Shown piece by piece: positions 8,892 to 15,870 of a stretch of 64,000 nt of DNA. A program made the translations under genes and the position numbers. The stretch is from Candidatus Saccharibacteria bacterium oral taxon 955 (GTDB taxonomy: Bacteria > Patescibacteriota > Saccharimonadia > Saccharimonadales > Saccharimonadaceae): assembly GCA_010202265.1 (NCBI GenBank), contig CP047918.1:682001-746000 (forward strand). Reading direction: 5' to 3'. Within the stretch, counting starts at the first letter, position 1, and each line of letters starts with the position of its first letter. The notes beneath the pieces were generated by a model. The model was not told the DNA's origin and did not search any database. It worked only from the letters and a program-made list of their open reading frames with translations.

Positions 8892-9500
8892 CTAGTGCCA
8901 GCAACCGCCGACCGAGACCCCCTCGACCGTACCATTGTTTCGGTCGCGATCCGGTCGACCGTGATAGGGTCGTCGGTCGTACTTCTTACGACGCCTACGA
9001 CGCCCGCGACGACTCGGCCTACGCCCCGAGCTATACTTGTCAATCAGAGACTGGGCCGACTGCCATCTAGAGAAGCCAGGTCCTGTGTGATACCACAGCT
9101 GAACCATGCTATCAAGCAGTTCTTCGACAGCCTCTTTGACCAGCGAATAGCGAGCCTGTGATCGCACCGACTCGCGCCAGCTACATGACAGACCTCTATA
9201 GTTATCACGCAGGTCGCTCACCCGCACGAATTTCCCTGGTCTTTTTATATGGGTAACAATATACCCAACGAGAGACTCAAGGTCCTCGTCACCAGGAATA
9301 ATATTCTCTGGTGCTTGACGACAGCGCCCACCAACTGACAGGCAAAGCGTCACCAGGCTAAATGCGTCCGCCACCCTGGACTTTGCCTCGCCCCTCAGGC
9401 GGGGCAGGCATCCCTCATTTATTATCTCAGCGAGGGAGAGTCTACCTCCCATTATCCGCACCGCTTGCTCTTGCGTCGGCTCAATGCCTGATACACTCAT
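8892..9500 (-). CDS. Hypothetical protein with strongly basic Arg-rich tail
   Basis: 202 residues from the ATG at 9500 (AGAGG six bases upstream; a TTG sits one codon earlier). Residues 1-150 look like a compact helical domain with no membrane segment; from about 152 the chain becomes a low-complexity basic tail (SSGRRPSRRGRRRRRKKYD, then HGRPDRDRNNG) ending in SVGGCWH. Such tails usually bind RNA or other polyanions, in ribosomal proteins and viral nucleocapsids alike. I recognise no family. The gene is divergent from, and about 130 nt from the promoter of, the structured-RNA cassette at 9633-11149 and shares its higher G+C. A role in binding that RNA is an inference only. Confidence 0.7.
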   Translation of the reverse strand: MSVSGIEPTQEQAVRIMGGRLSLAEIINEGCLPRLRGEAKSRVADAFSLVTLCLSVGGRCRQAPENIIPGDEDLESLVGYIVTHIKRPGKFVRVSDLRDNYRGLSCSWRESVRSQARYSLVKEAVEELLDSMVQLWYHTGPGFSRWQSAQSLIDKYSSGRRPSRRGRRRRRKKYDRRPYHGRPDRDRNNGTVEGVSVGGCWH

Positions 9501-9546
9501 CAAAACCTCTTTCTAGTAGGTGCCCGGCAATTTACCGTTAATATAT

Positions 9547-9575
9547 GTATTATCATCAAATCCAGATTTATGCAA
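9547..9575 (-). promoter_or_regulatory. Promoter of the Arg-rich protein gene
   Basis: On the minus strand TTGCAT (9575-9570), a 17-nt spacer and TAATAC (9552-9547), giving a leader of roughly 40 nt before the ATG at 9500. Confidence 0.45.
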
Positions 9576-9594
9576 CACCCTATCCTAGCGTGTG

Positions 9595-9616
9595 CAACTC
9601 GTCCTTTGCTGAGTTG
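9595..9616. promoter_or_regulatory. Possible operator between divergent promoters
   Basis: An inverted repeat CAACTC (9595-9600) and GAGTTG (9611-9616) sits midway between the two divergent promoters. It is short, so this is only a candidate regulator site. Confidence 0.25.
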
Positions 9617-9632
9617 ACCCCTTAGTTTCGTA

Positions 9633-9661
9633 TTGACATTTCTAGCTTTTTGTGATAAAAT
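9633..9661 (+). promoter_or_regulatory. Strong sigma70-type promoter of the structured cassette
   Basis: TTGACA (9633-9638), a 17-nt spacer and TAAAAT (9656-9661): one of the best matches to consensus in the window. Transcription should begin near 9668, about 296 nt before the first start codon. Confidence 0.8.
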
Positions 9662-9667
9662 CTTAAG

Positions 9668-9963
9668 GTCACGATAGGCGAGGTGAATACCTCTCGTCAA
9701 GAGATGAGAACATTAACAATCAGGCTATACCTTATTGTACTAACCTACTACGAGGGCAGCGACAGAGTTCACGAGATTCGCGGCATCTGTCGCTGCTCTT
9801 GTAGCAGTGAGGTATATTACAATCAACTATTTCCTATTCTTTTGGTTGCACCGGAATACTAATGGACGATAAACAGACTCGCCTACTAGTATTCTGGTGC
9901 AATCAGGCACTGGAATCAGTCGGTCCAGGAAGGGTCCGACTAATCCTAGAGAGAGGAAATAAA
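9668..9963 (+). ncRNA. Long structured leader RNA with three strong hairpins
   Basis: No gene fits here, but the predicted transcript folds strongly. Hairpin A: 9748-9766 pairs with 9786-9804 over 19 consecutive positions including two G-U pairs (core GCAGCGACAGA), with TATACCT (9726-9732) and AGGTATA (9810-9816) able to extend it. Hairpin B: 9844-9863 pairs with 9885-9904, 19 of 20 positions (core TTGCACC). Hairpin C: AGTCGG (9918-9923) with CCGACT (9936-9941). A small stem GAGGT/ACCTC lies at 9680-9693. The ribosome site AGAGGAAAT follows hairpin C. It could be a regulatory leader, or the 5' domain of a larger RNA closed by pairing with 11010-11050. It resembles no riboswitch class I know. 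Confidence 0.6.
9719..9742 (+). repeat. Left arm of a 24-nt inverted repeat closing the cassette
   Basis: Begins with ATCAGGCTATACCTT and ends in GTACTA. It is complementary to 11010-11033 at 22 of 24 positions plus one G-U pair. Just outside, 9672-9681 (CGATAGGCGA) matches the complement of 11041-11050 at 9 of 10 positions, in the nested order expected of one long helix. Confidence 0.85.
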
Positions 9964-10299
9964 ATGGCAAAGAAAATTCGTACGTTGAAGGAGAGGATAA
10001 CCGATGCGTTGGATGTCCCGGGGGTTCACCCTGGAGATAAAAGCTGGCATAAGGCATTTGATGCATTCTTTGACGCGCTCAGGCTCGGCGCCACGATAAA
10101 GGATGCACTTAATCTAGCACTTGATACAGTCAAGTGCCATGATATAGGTCTACGAAACCTGGCCTTCGTTGCCTTCGACGTAGCTGGGGCCGAGGCTGAA
10201 ACGGCCCAGGGGGAGATAAAACCCCAAGGGCCAGCTAAGCCCAAGATGATAAAGCCACTGATACGAAGAATTATTAAGTGGCTCACCGAGAGTAACTAA
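9964..10299 (+). CDS. Small basic hypothetical protein, first ORF of the structured cassette
   Basis: 111 residues from ATG 9964, preceded by AGAGGAAAT. An earlier in-frame ATG at 9862 lies inside hairpin B without a ribosome site and is not used here. The protein opens with a charged stretch (MAKKIRTLKERITDAL), has a helical middle (FDAFFDALRLGATIKDALNL) and a Pro/Lys-rich part leading to an amphipathic end (IKPLIRRIIKWLTESN). No membrane segment or known family is evident. The next ORF starts 24 nt downstream. Confidence 0.6.
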   Translation: MAKKIRTLKERITDALDVPGVHPGDKSWHKAFDAFFDALRLGATIKDALNLALDTVKCHDIGLRNLAFVAFDVAGAEAETAQGEIKPQGPAKPKMIKPLIRRIIKWLTESN

Positions 10300-10323
10300 G
10301 GCGACCGCAAGAAAGGAGATATA

Positions 10324-10599
10324 ATGCTTGCGGCTGCGTTCGCCATAGCGTCAATGATCAGCCTGGGACTGGCGACATTAATCGCCATGTACCAGGCCAC
10401 CAGGCAAGGAAGGGTGGGCGACATCGTCCTATACCTGGGAGTGAGCCTGTCGCTTCTAGGTCTCGCCACCTGGTGCCTGATAAAAGGCACCGGCGTCGCG
10501 CTGTCTATGGGTCTAGGCGAGTTTCTGGTCGGCCTCGTAGCCATTGCTCTCCTCAGCGGAGGACTAGCCGGTGCACGTCGGCTAACCCTGCTGGGGTAG
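10324..10599 (+). CDS. Small membrane protein, second ORF of the cassette
   Basis: 91 residues with an excellent ribosome site (AAGAAAGGAGATATAATG). Three hydrophobic segments are visible, at about 1-22, 32-53 and 57-80, separated by short polar loops (YQATRQGR; IKGTG) and ending in RRLTLLG. Size and layout recall holins or small phage or plasmid membrane proteins, but I recognise no family. Its stop is 5 nt before the start of the third ORF, so the two are probably translationally coupled. Confidence 0.65.
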   Translation: MLAAAFAIASMISLGLATLIAMYQATRQGRVGDIVLYLGVSLSLLGLATWCLIKGTGVALSMGLGEFLVGLVAIALLSGGLAGARRLTLLG

Positions 10600-10604
10600 G
10601 GTTC

Positions 10605-10832
10605 GTGGCGTGGTACGTCCACGGACTACTGTCCATAGAGGGCGCCTGGTCATTAACGTGGGTATGGGTAGGCATCGTATGCCTACTCGCCTACTCCGAC
10701 AAACGTACGAGGAGGCGCTGGGTAGCACTTCTCGCAGCGGTGACGCTCTTAATAGGAGCGTACACCGGCTACACTGGCGTCAACTGGGATGAGTTGACGC
10801 TAAAAGCGTCGCTCATAAACCAGGTGCGCTAG
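10605..10832 (+). CDS. Small membrane protein, third ORF of the cassette (GTG start)
   Basis: 75 residues from GTG 10605; there is no ATG in this frame that would give a sensible protein, and a purine-rich GGGGTAGGG precedes the GTG while containing the stop of the upstream ORF. Two hydrophobic segments (about 13-30, WSLTWVWVGIVCLLAY, and 40-58, WVALLAAVTLLIGAYTGY) flank a very basic loop SDKRTRRR, predicting a hairpin with both ends outside by the positive-inside rule. No family recognised. Confidence 0.5.
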   Translation: MAWYVHGLLSIEGAWSLTWVWVGIVCLLAYSDKRTRRRWVALLAAVTLLIGAYTGYTGVNWDELTLKASLINQVR

Positions 10833-10839
10833 TTTTTTA

Positions 10840-10871
10840 ATACCAAGGTCGGGTCACGCCGACCTTGGTAT
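10840..10871 (+). ncRNA. Perfect 13-bp hairpin after the third ORF
   Basis: ATACCAAGGTCGG (10840-10852), loop GTCACG, CCGACCTTGGTAT (10859-10871). No T tract follows on either strand, so it does not look like a rho-independent terminator; it may protect or organise the 3' part of the transcript. Confidence 0.65.
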
Positions 10872-10924
10872 ATCGATCTGGCCGCTCCTCACGGAACGGC
10901 TAGGTAGTTGATTGTGATACCAAA

Positions 10925-10991
10925 ACCAGGAGGCGCTCCGTGCGTAACGATCGAGGGGTCATCTCCTCTCGTACGCACGGTGCCTCCTGGT
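10925..10991 (+). ncRNA. Very long stem-loop in the 3' region of the cassette
   Basis: ACCAGGAGGC (10925-10934) pairs with GCCTCCTGGT (10982-10991); after a small internal loop CGTGCGTA (10939-10946) pairs with TACGCACG (10972-10979); inside, CGAGGGG (10952-10958) pairs with 10965-10971 closing a 6-nt loop. In total about 25 base pairs in 67 nt. A-rich sequence, not T, follows it. The region 10833-11115 contains no gene that I can support. Confidence 0.7.
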
Positions 10992-11009
10992 AAAAACCCA
11001 TAGCACACC

Positions 11010-11033
11010 TAGTACGACAAGGTATAGCCTGAT
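11010..11033 (+). repeat. Right arm of the 24-nt inverted repeat closing the cassette
   Basis: Starts TAGTAC and ends AAGGTATAGCCTGAT, the complement of 9719-9742. Followed at 11041-11050 by TCACCTATCG, complementary to the very start of the predicted transcript. CTATCG here can alternatively pair with CGATAG at 11083-11088 or with TCGATA at 11033-11038. Confidence 0.85.
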
Positions 11034-11115
11034 CGATAATTCACCTATCGAAACCAAACGAGACTGACCGCTCCGATAGCAACAAGTCTGAAGCATCAGT
11101 TTCAGCACTTTATTT

Positions 11116-11149
11116 AAAAAACACCCCGTTATCATGGGGTGTTTTTTTT
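11116..11149. terminator. Bidirectional terminator between cassette and sensor kinase gene
   Basis: AAAAAACACCCC, loop GTTATCAT, GGGGTGTTTTTT and further T. The stop codon of the convergent kinase gene lies within it. A transcript from 9668 would end here at about 1.48 kb. Confidence 0.92.
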
Positions 11150-13267
11150 GGATGCACCGCCTGTAGATTCGGGCGGGCTAGCTAATTGTTTAATTGGCAG
11201 ACGAAAGCCAAACGTACTGCCCTTGCCTACCGCCGATTCAAACACTAATTTCCCTTGATGTCCGTCGATGATCCGCTTCGCTAAGTACAAGCCAATACCT
11301 GTACCGTCTGGGCGCTGTTTGCGCGCATTTGAGGCGCGGAAAAACTTTGTAAATAGCTTTTTTTGGACGTTAGCCGGCACACCCATTCCTTGATCGACAA
11401 CCCTCAAAACAACATCACCATCCTCAATCTCCATCACTACATCCACTGGCGTACCCTCAGGTGAATAGTAAATTGCATTGTCAATAAAATTCATAACGAC
11501 CTGACGGATCTTGTTTTCATCGAGATAAAGTATCGGAGATCGAGTCGGTTTTTTTAGTGTCAGCTTGATATCATGAGACAGTGCGATCGGCTTCATGCTA
11601 TCAACCTCTTGCTCGATAATCCGCGCTATATCGACTGGGTGACGTTCGATCACGAATCGCCCGGTCTGGAGGCGACTCATGTTTAGAAAATCGCCGATCA
11701 AATGAACCATCCTTTCACTGCTCGTATAAGCCTCCTTGAGTAGCTCACGTTGGGCAGGCGCTAAATCGCCCGCGTCACCCTCTAGTACCATGCTCAAATA
11801 GCCCTTGACGCTTGTCAATGGCGTGCGAAGCTGATGGCTCGCCATACTGACGAATTCGTCTTTTGTCGCGTCTAGCTCCAGCAATTTGTTGTTACTCTCT
11901 CTTAGTTCTTTTGTCGCGTCATTCACCTCGCGCTCAAGCGTGCGTGCAAATGCCCGAATCTCCTCGAGACGAAAGATATTTTGGAGCGCCACCGACAACT
12001 CATCGGCGATCACGCCCATTGCTCGTTCGTCATCATGTCGATACAGGCGACCATCCGCCTCGCTACCAATTATAAAATAACCGATTCTCTGAGCGGGTGT
12101 CCTCAGTTCCAAGACTTTACCAATTGTTGGGGGTGTGATTACTTCGCGAGATACAAGTTTTTCTAGATAATCAAATGAACGATATCGATCCGCAAGCTTG
12201 CCCCTCACGATATCTGCGTGTGCCGAATCTCGAAACAATACCGCTATCATCCGCGGGTTAAATGCATCGTCCGTCTTATCGATTACACTCTCGACTAGTA
12301 TCCGAAGATCGGTAATTTCCACGCACATCGTCGTAATTTCGTCAATCAAAACTCGACTATCATACCGCTGGTACCGAAAATAACGATTAAGAAACCTGTC
12401 AACACCAGCCCGAATCGGACCAAAGCTAACAGCAACTATCAAAGATGCGACCACATTCGCCGAAAACTGCACACTCGGACTGACATTGTTTCCGAGAAGC
12501 ACCGTCGTCAATACATAAATCGTTGCAGCATAGACACCAGATATAGCAAGTATGACGGTGACGTATAGGGCAGTTTTTGCCAAAAAAAGCTTCACGTCAA
12601 GCATGCGATGTCGACCGATACTATAACCCGTCATCATGAGAAACAAAACCGAAGCAACGGGACCAATCCAGATGTATCGATAATCACCAAAATACGGCAA
12701 AATTAAGTCTGCAACAAATCCTGGGATACTCGTAAACAAAATACCAAACGCATAGTATGAGGCGCGCTTCTGCTCACTACCTCTATATAAGAAATATTTC
12801 CGAAAAGCGACACCGATCGCAATCGCAAAATAGACGATGAAATACAAACTAAACGCCAGGTATCCTGGCTGGTTGATAACCGCTCGCCAACCACCAGCCT
12901 CACGGCTCAACTCGCTTATTATGACATGATCCTGGGTCAGTATAACCGCCAAAAAAAGTACTGCGCTCCAGACTGTAGCGTGCCACAATGGTTTTGGTAT
13001 GGATTTTTCTCGAGGATAATACAAGGCAAATATCGCAATAAGAGGCGCAAATAGCACAGATCCACCATAAAACAATTTGGAATAAGCGAGCGCATAGCGA
13101 GATTCCATCGTCGCCGAGAACAGTAGTATGCTCAAAGACCAAAGCGCAAAACACGCCGCTACTCCAGCAAATAACTGATTTGAACGTCGTTTACCGTCGC
13201 TCATCAAAATTACAATTGCCAGGATCGACGAGCCCACCAGTGTCGCGACAAGCATAAACTCTATCAT
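11132..13267 (-). CDS. Large membrane sensor histidine kinase
   Basis: 711 residues. The N-terminal 260 residues hold about eight hydrophobic segments (for instance 5-22, 33-52, 66-84, 97-111, 137-155, 170-192, 202-217, 231-257), typical of the 7TM-type input modules of kinases. A cytoplasmic GAF-like region (about 300-430) and a coiled linker (LEREVNDATKELRESNNKLLELD) lead to the phosphorylation motif FVSMASHQLRTPLTSV with His478, then an ATPase domain with QVVMNFIDNAIYYS (N box), VDQGMGVP and GTGIGLYLAKRI. It may work with the CheY-like regulator encoded at 14652, separated only by the methyltransferase-like gene. Confidence 0.92.
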   Translation of the reverse strand: MIEFMLVATLVGSSILAIVILMSDGKRRSNQLFAGVAACFALWSLSILLFSATMESRYALAYSKLFYGGSVLFAPLIAIFALYYPREKSIPKPLWHATVWSAVLFLAVILTQDHVIISELSREAGGWRAVINQPGYLAFSLYFIVYFAIAIGVAFRKYFLYRGSEQKRASYYAFGILFTSIPGFVADLILPYFGDYRYIWIGPVASVLFLMMTGYSIGRHRMLDVKLFLAKTALYVTVILAISGVYAATIYVLTTVLLGNNVSPSVQFSANVVASLIVAVSFGPIRAGVDRFLNRYFRYQRYDSRVLIDEITTMCVEITDLRILVESVIDKTDDAFNPRMIAVLFRDSAHADIVRGKLADRYRSFDYLEKLVSREVITPPTIGKVLELRTPAQRIGYFIIGSEADGRLYRHDDERAMGVIADELSVALQNIFRLEEIRAFARTLEREVNDATKELRESNNKLLELDATKDEFVSMASHQLRTPLTSVKGYLSMVLEGDAGDLAPAQRELLKEAYTSSERMVHLIGDFLNMSRLQTGRFVIERHPVDIARIIEQEVDSMKPIALSHDIKLTLKKPTRSPILYLDENKIRQVVMNFIDNAIYYSPEGTPVDVVMEIEDGDVVLRVVDQGMGVPANVQKKLFTKFFRASNARKQRPDGTGIGLYLAKRIIDGHQGKLVFESAVGKGSTFGFRLPIKQLASPPESTGGASKKNTP

Positions 13268-13279
13268 TTGTGTTCTATT

Positions 13280-14614
13280 TTACGACGGTTTTTCTGTAAA
13301 GTACATGCTATAAACTCCATCTCGCGTCACACGTACTCGTGTATTTTCAGTTGGCACACCTGCGCGACGATGAAGCTCTAACCCCTCTCGAATTGTACGC
13401 ATTCTCACCTGTGGCCACCAGCCCATCATGCCGTGGATAAATCGCGCTTGAGGGCGATTGCGGTTCATGTTACCGGTCGTCATGATACCGCCCGGCTTGA
13501 GCGCATTCCAGGACTCTCGCGTCAGCCAACGGTATATCATATCTGGCAAGTACTCACGCAAACCAGAATCTTCGGCGACATCGAGCTGACGACCCTTTAG
13601 AACGGTGTCAAGCTTGATAGGCTGACCAAAACTATTGAACAATCTTTCGCAGTGGATCTCGATATTATCAGCCAGACCCATATCCTCGGCCAATAATGAT
13701 GCAGATGCAAGTGCTAGAGGGTCTTGGTCGAGTAGAATCAAACGACTATTTATGTCTAGCGTATCTTTTAGGTCTTTTACTATATCAAGCATCGGCAGGG
13801 CAGTACCGCAACCAAAACTCATCATGAGAAACTCACGTTTTCGCTCCTCTTCTGATTTGTCCAAGAGGTGATCCCGAATCGCATCGCGAACTTCTTCTCG
13901 TCTGGCTCTAATTCCAAGCGCATCTGTACAATACTGAGTCACGTCTTTGAATACTGGCGAGACCGGCGCGTCAATAAAACTTTTTAGCTGAGTTAAGCGA
14001 GCCGAGCTTCTCTCTTTTGCAGTTATCCAGTCGCTCCGTTTAAACCTCATCTCTCCCTGAATCAACGCCTCGTTTAGAGAGAGGCCAGACAAAGATCCAG
14101 CATTTTCGCCAAACCGATAGTCAAATATTCTATCGTCAAGTGGCCCACTCATTGTTTCGTAAAATCCAGTCTCGGGATCTCGGTCGACCATCAGGTCGTG
14201 CGCACTGACAATCGATAAAAGCGCCGACGCGCTACCACGCTGATTATGCCAATCAACCGCCCTCTGTGGGCCAAACAATAATTCAACACGATGAGGATCA
14301 ATCGCACGATCGATGGCCTGAGCTCGACGTATTTGTCTGCCAATCGGATTTATACCCAGTCTACCAAGCCCCCTCTCGATAGCACGATGACGCTCAACCG
14401 CTAGCTGATCGTCAAGACCGTCCAAAAACTCATATACACTTCTGATTTTCTCTGGATGATCATAAGCCTCATCCTCAGTCATTCCAATTGTTGCGTCATG
14501 GCCGCGTTCTCTAGCCTGATCAACTTCTTGGATTAGGCAATCGTCAGCCTCAAGATCGAGCCCAAGTAGTACCTCATTTTTGCGCTTCTCAAGTGTATAA
14601 AGTGATTCTCTCAT
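13280..14614 (-). CDS. Class I SAM-dependent methyltransferase-like protein
   Basis: 444 residues. The first 250 are helical and charged with no recognised domain. A Rossmann-type methyltransferase core follows: motif I as MMSFGCGTALPML (266-271 FGCGTA), an acidic end of strand 2 in LILLDQDPLA, NIEIHCERLF, and later WNALKPGGIMTTGN, a common post-motif stretch. The substrate is unknown. It ends 12 nt before the kinase gene on the same strand, and its promoter overlaps that of the divergent CheY-like gene, which suggests the three work in one signalling circuit. Confidence 0.75.
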   Translation of the reverse strand: MRESLYTLEKRKNEVLLGLDLEADDCLIQEVDQARERGHDATIGMTEDEAYDHPEKIRSVYEFLDGLDDQLAVERHRAIERGLGRLGINPIGRQIRRAQAIDRAIDPHRVELLFGPQRAVDWHNQRGSASALLSIVSAHDLMVDRDPETGFYETMSGPLDDRIFDYRFGENAGSLSGLSLNEALIQGEMRFKRSDWITAKERSSARLTQLKSFIDAPVSPVFKDVTQYCTDALGIRARREEVRDAIRDHLLDKSEEERKREFLMMSFGCGTALPMLDIVKDLKDTLDINSRLILLDQDPLALASASLLAEDMGLADNIEIHCERLFNSFGQPIKLDTVLKGRQLDVAEDSGLREYLPDMIYRWLTRESWNALKPGGIMTTGNMNRNRPQARFIHGMMGWWPQVRMRTIREGLELHRRAGVPTENTRVRVTRDGVYSMYFTEKPS

Positions 14615-14615
14615 A

Positions 14616-14645
14616 TTGCTTATTTCTACCTGCTGCCATTATACT
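14616..14645 (+). promoter_or_regulatory. Overlapping divergent promoters (CheY-like gene and methyltransferase)
   Basis: Plus strand: TTGCTT (14616-14621), an 18-nt spacer, TATACT (14640-14645), with ATG only 6 nt later at 14652. Minus strand: TATAAT read from 14643 to 14638 serves the methyltransferase gene. The two -10 boxes share bases 14640-14643, so the two directions probably compete. Confidence 0.6.
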
Positions 14646-14651
14646 AAAAAC

Positions 14652-15026
14652 ATGACAAAAATCGTTATCATTGAAGATGACCAAGTTATCAACCAGATGT
14701 ATCGTATGAAGTTTGAAGCGGCCGGCTTTGATGTTGCGACAGCGAGCGACGGGCAGGCTGGTATAAAAATGGCTGAAAAATTCAAACCAGAAATTATCCT
14801 CCTCGACCTTCAAATGCCAAATATGGGTGGCGCTGAAGCACTTGAGATTATCCGTAAATCAACTTGGGGCGCGAAAATACCCGTCATCATCCTCACCAAC
14901 CTTGGCGAAGAAGAAGCACCAAAATCACTCCGTTCACTCGGTATCCATAGCTACATCGTCAAAGCAGATCTCACACCAAGCCAGGTTGTAGTTCGCGTCA
15001 AAGACGCCCTCGGGATTACAGACTAA
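14652..15026 (+). CDS. Single-domain CheY-like response regulator
   Basis: 124 residues, receiver domain only. The acidic pocket (Glu8-Asp9-Asp10), phospho-acceptor Asp52 in ILLDLQMP, Thr82 and Lys104 (YIVKAD) are all present. No output domain follows, so it acts by protein contact or as a phosphate carrier. The start at 14652 was chosen because it lies 6 nt after the -10 box and begins the receiver fold; the mRNA would then be leaderless. The large kinase at 11132-13267 is the most likely partner. Confidence 0.92.
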   Translation: MTKIVIIEDDQVINQMYRMKFEAAGFDVATASDGQAGIKMAEKFKPEIILLDLQMPNMGGAEALEIIRKSTWGAKIPVIILTNLGEEEAPKSLRSLGIHSYIVKADLTPSQVVVRVKDALGITD

Positions 15027-15051
15027 TCCAGTCTGATAGTCAGACCCGGCG

Positions 15052-15870
15052 TTAAAGCATGCCCGCTTTTTTGAGACACGCCTCAATGAGGTGATCAAAT
15101 AAGACAGTATAGGTTAGCGGACCAACGCCACCTTTTTTTGGAGTGATAGTTAGGTCTTTTCGTTCACGCACATCTTCGGCTACATCGCCCACAATCTTAC
15201 CTTTTTCGCTCGCCGTACCTGCATCTACAACAATCGCCCCAGGTTTCACATCACAACTTTTAACAATTCGCGGACTACCTGTCGCTGAAACAATTACATC
15301 ACTCGCACGCAATACCTCTGGTATATTATCCGATGAATCGTCTAGAATCGTTACCATATAGCCACGAGATTTCCACATCTGCGAAAGCGGGTTACCGACA
15401 AGTCTGCCATTACCGACTATCGCAATGTGCTTTTTAGTCAGGTCAATCCCGTAGCCCGCCAAAAGCCAATCAATCGCCTGCGCCGTAGCGCTTGGAAACA
15501 GGCTGCCAACGCCTAGCCCGTCTACATCTTTTTCGGGTGTGATTTTATTACACAGTGTATCGGTTTGACTAATATCATCTAGAGGTAGCTGGACAATTAT
15601 TCCTTGAATCTTTGAGTCAATATTAGCCTCAGCTATCCTATTTATCATGTCAGCCTCCGAAAACGACTCAACAATAACCTCGACCTCAATATCCTCAGCA
15701 AACTTAGTCTTCATGCGCACATATGTATCGATCACTGGACTCGCGCCAAGGCTTTTCAAAATAAGTAGCCTAGGGACAATGTGATGCTCCTGGCGCAGAT
15801 TTCTCACCTGCCTGAGTTGACGTGCTTTTATATAGCTTTGCAGCTCTAGACCGTTTAGTAGCTTTGTCAT
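15052..15870 (-). CDS. folD: Methylenetetrahydrofolate dehydrogenase/cyclohydrolase
   Basis: 272 residues. FolD interconverts methylene-, methenyl- and formyl-tetrahydrofolate in the cytosol. Seen here: Tyr50 and Lys54 in SPVIDTYVRMK (catalytic pair), IQGIIVQLPLDD, TPEKDVDGLGVG, and the cofactor-binding IVGNGRLVGNPLSQMW. The C-terminal KKGGVGPLTYTVLFDH is typical. It works with the serine hydroxymethyltransferase encoded at 22609-23876. Its start overlaps the end of the upstream membrane protein gene by 4 nt. Confidence 0.95.
   Translation of the reverse strand: MTKLLNGLELQSYIKARQLRQVRNLRQEHHIVPRLLILKSLGASPVIDTYVRMKTKFAEDIEVEVIVESFSEADMINRIAEANIDSKIQGIIVQLPLDDISQTDTLCNKITPEKDVDGLGVGSLFPSATAQAIDWLLAGYGIDLTKKHIAIVGNGRLVGNPLSQMWKSRGYMVTILDDSSDNIPEVLRASDVIVSATGSPRIVKSCDVKPGAIVVDAGTASEKGKIVGDVAEDVRERKDLTITPKKGGVGPLTYTVLFDHLIEACLKKAGML

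Noticed and set aside
9862..10299. Longer form of the first cassette ORF starting at 9862
   Set aside because: The ATG lies inside hairpin B and has no ribosome site; the ATG at 9964 has a good one and starts the plausible protein.
9668..11149. Interpretation of the cassette as a group I/II intron, a retron or a viroid-like DNA copy
   Set aside because: No reverse transcriptase, maturase or homing endonuclease is encoded, no catalytic core motif was recognised, and the element has an ordinary promoter and terminator with ribosome sites.
15019..15035. CAGACT/AGTCTG hairpin at the stop of the CheY-like gene
   Set aside because: Only six pairs and no T tract, so not listed as a terminator.
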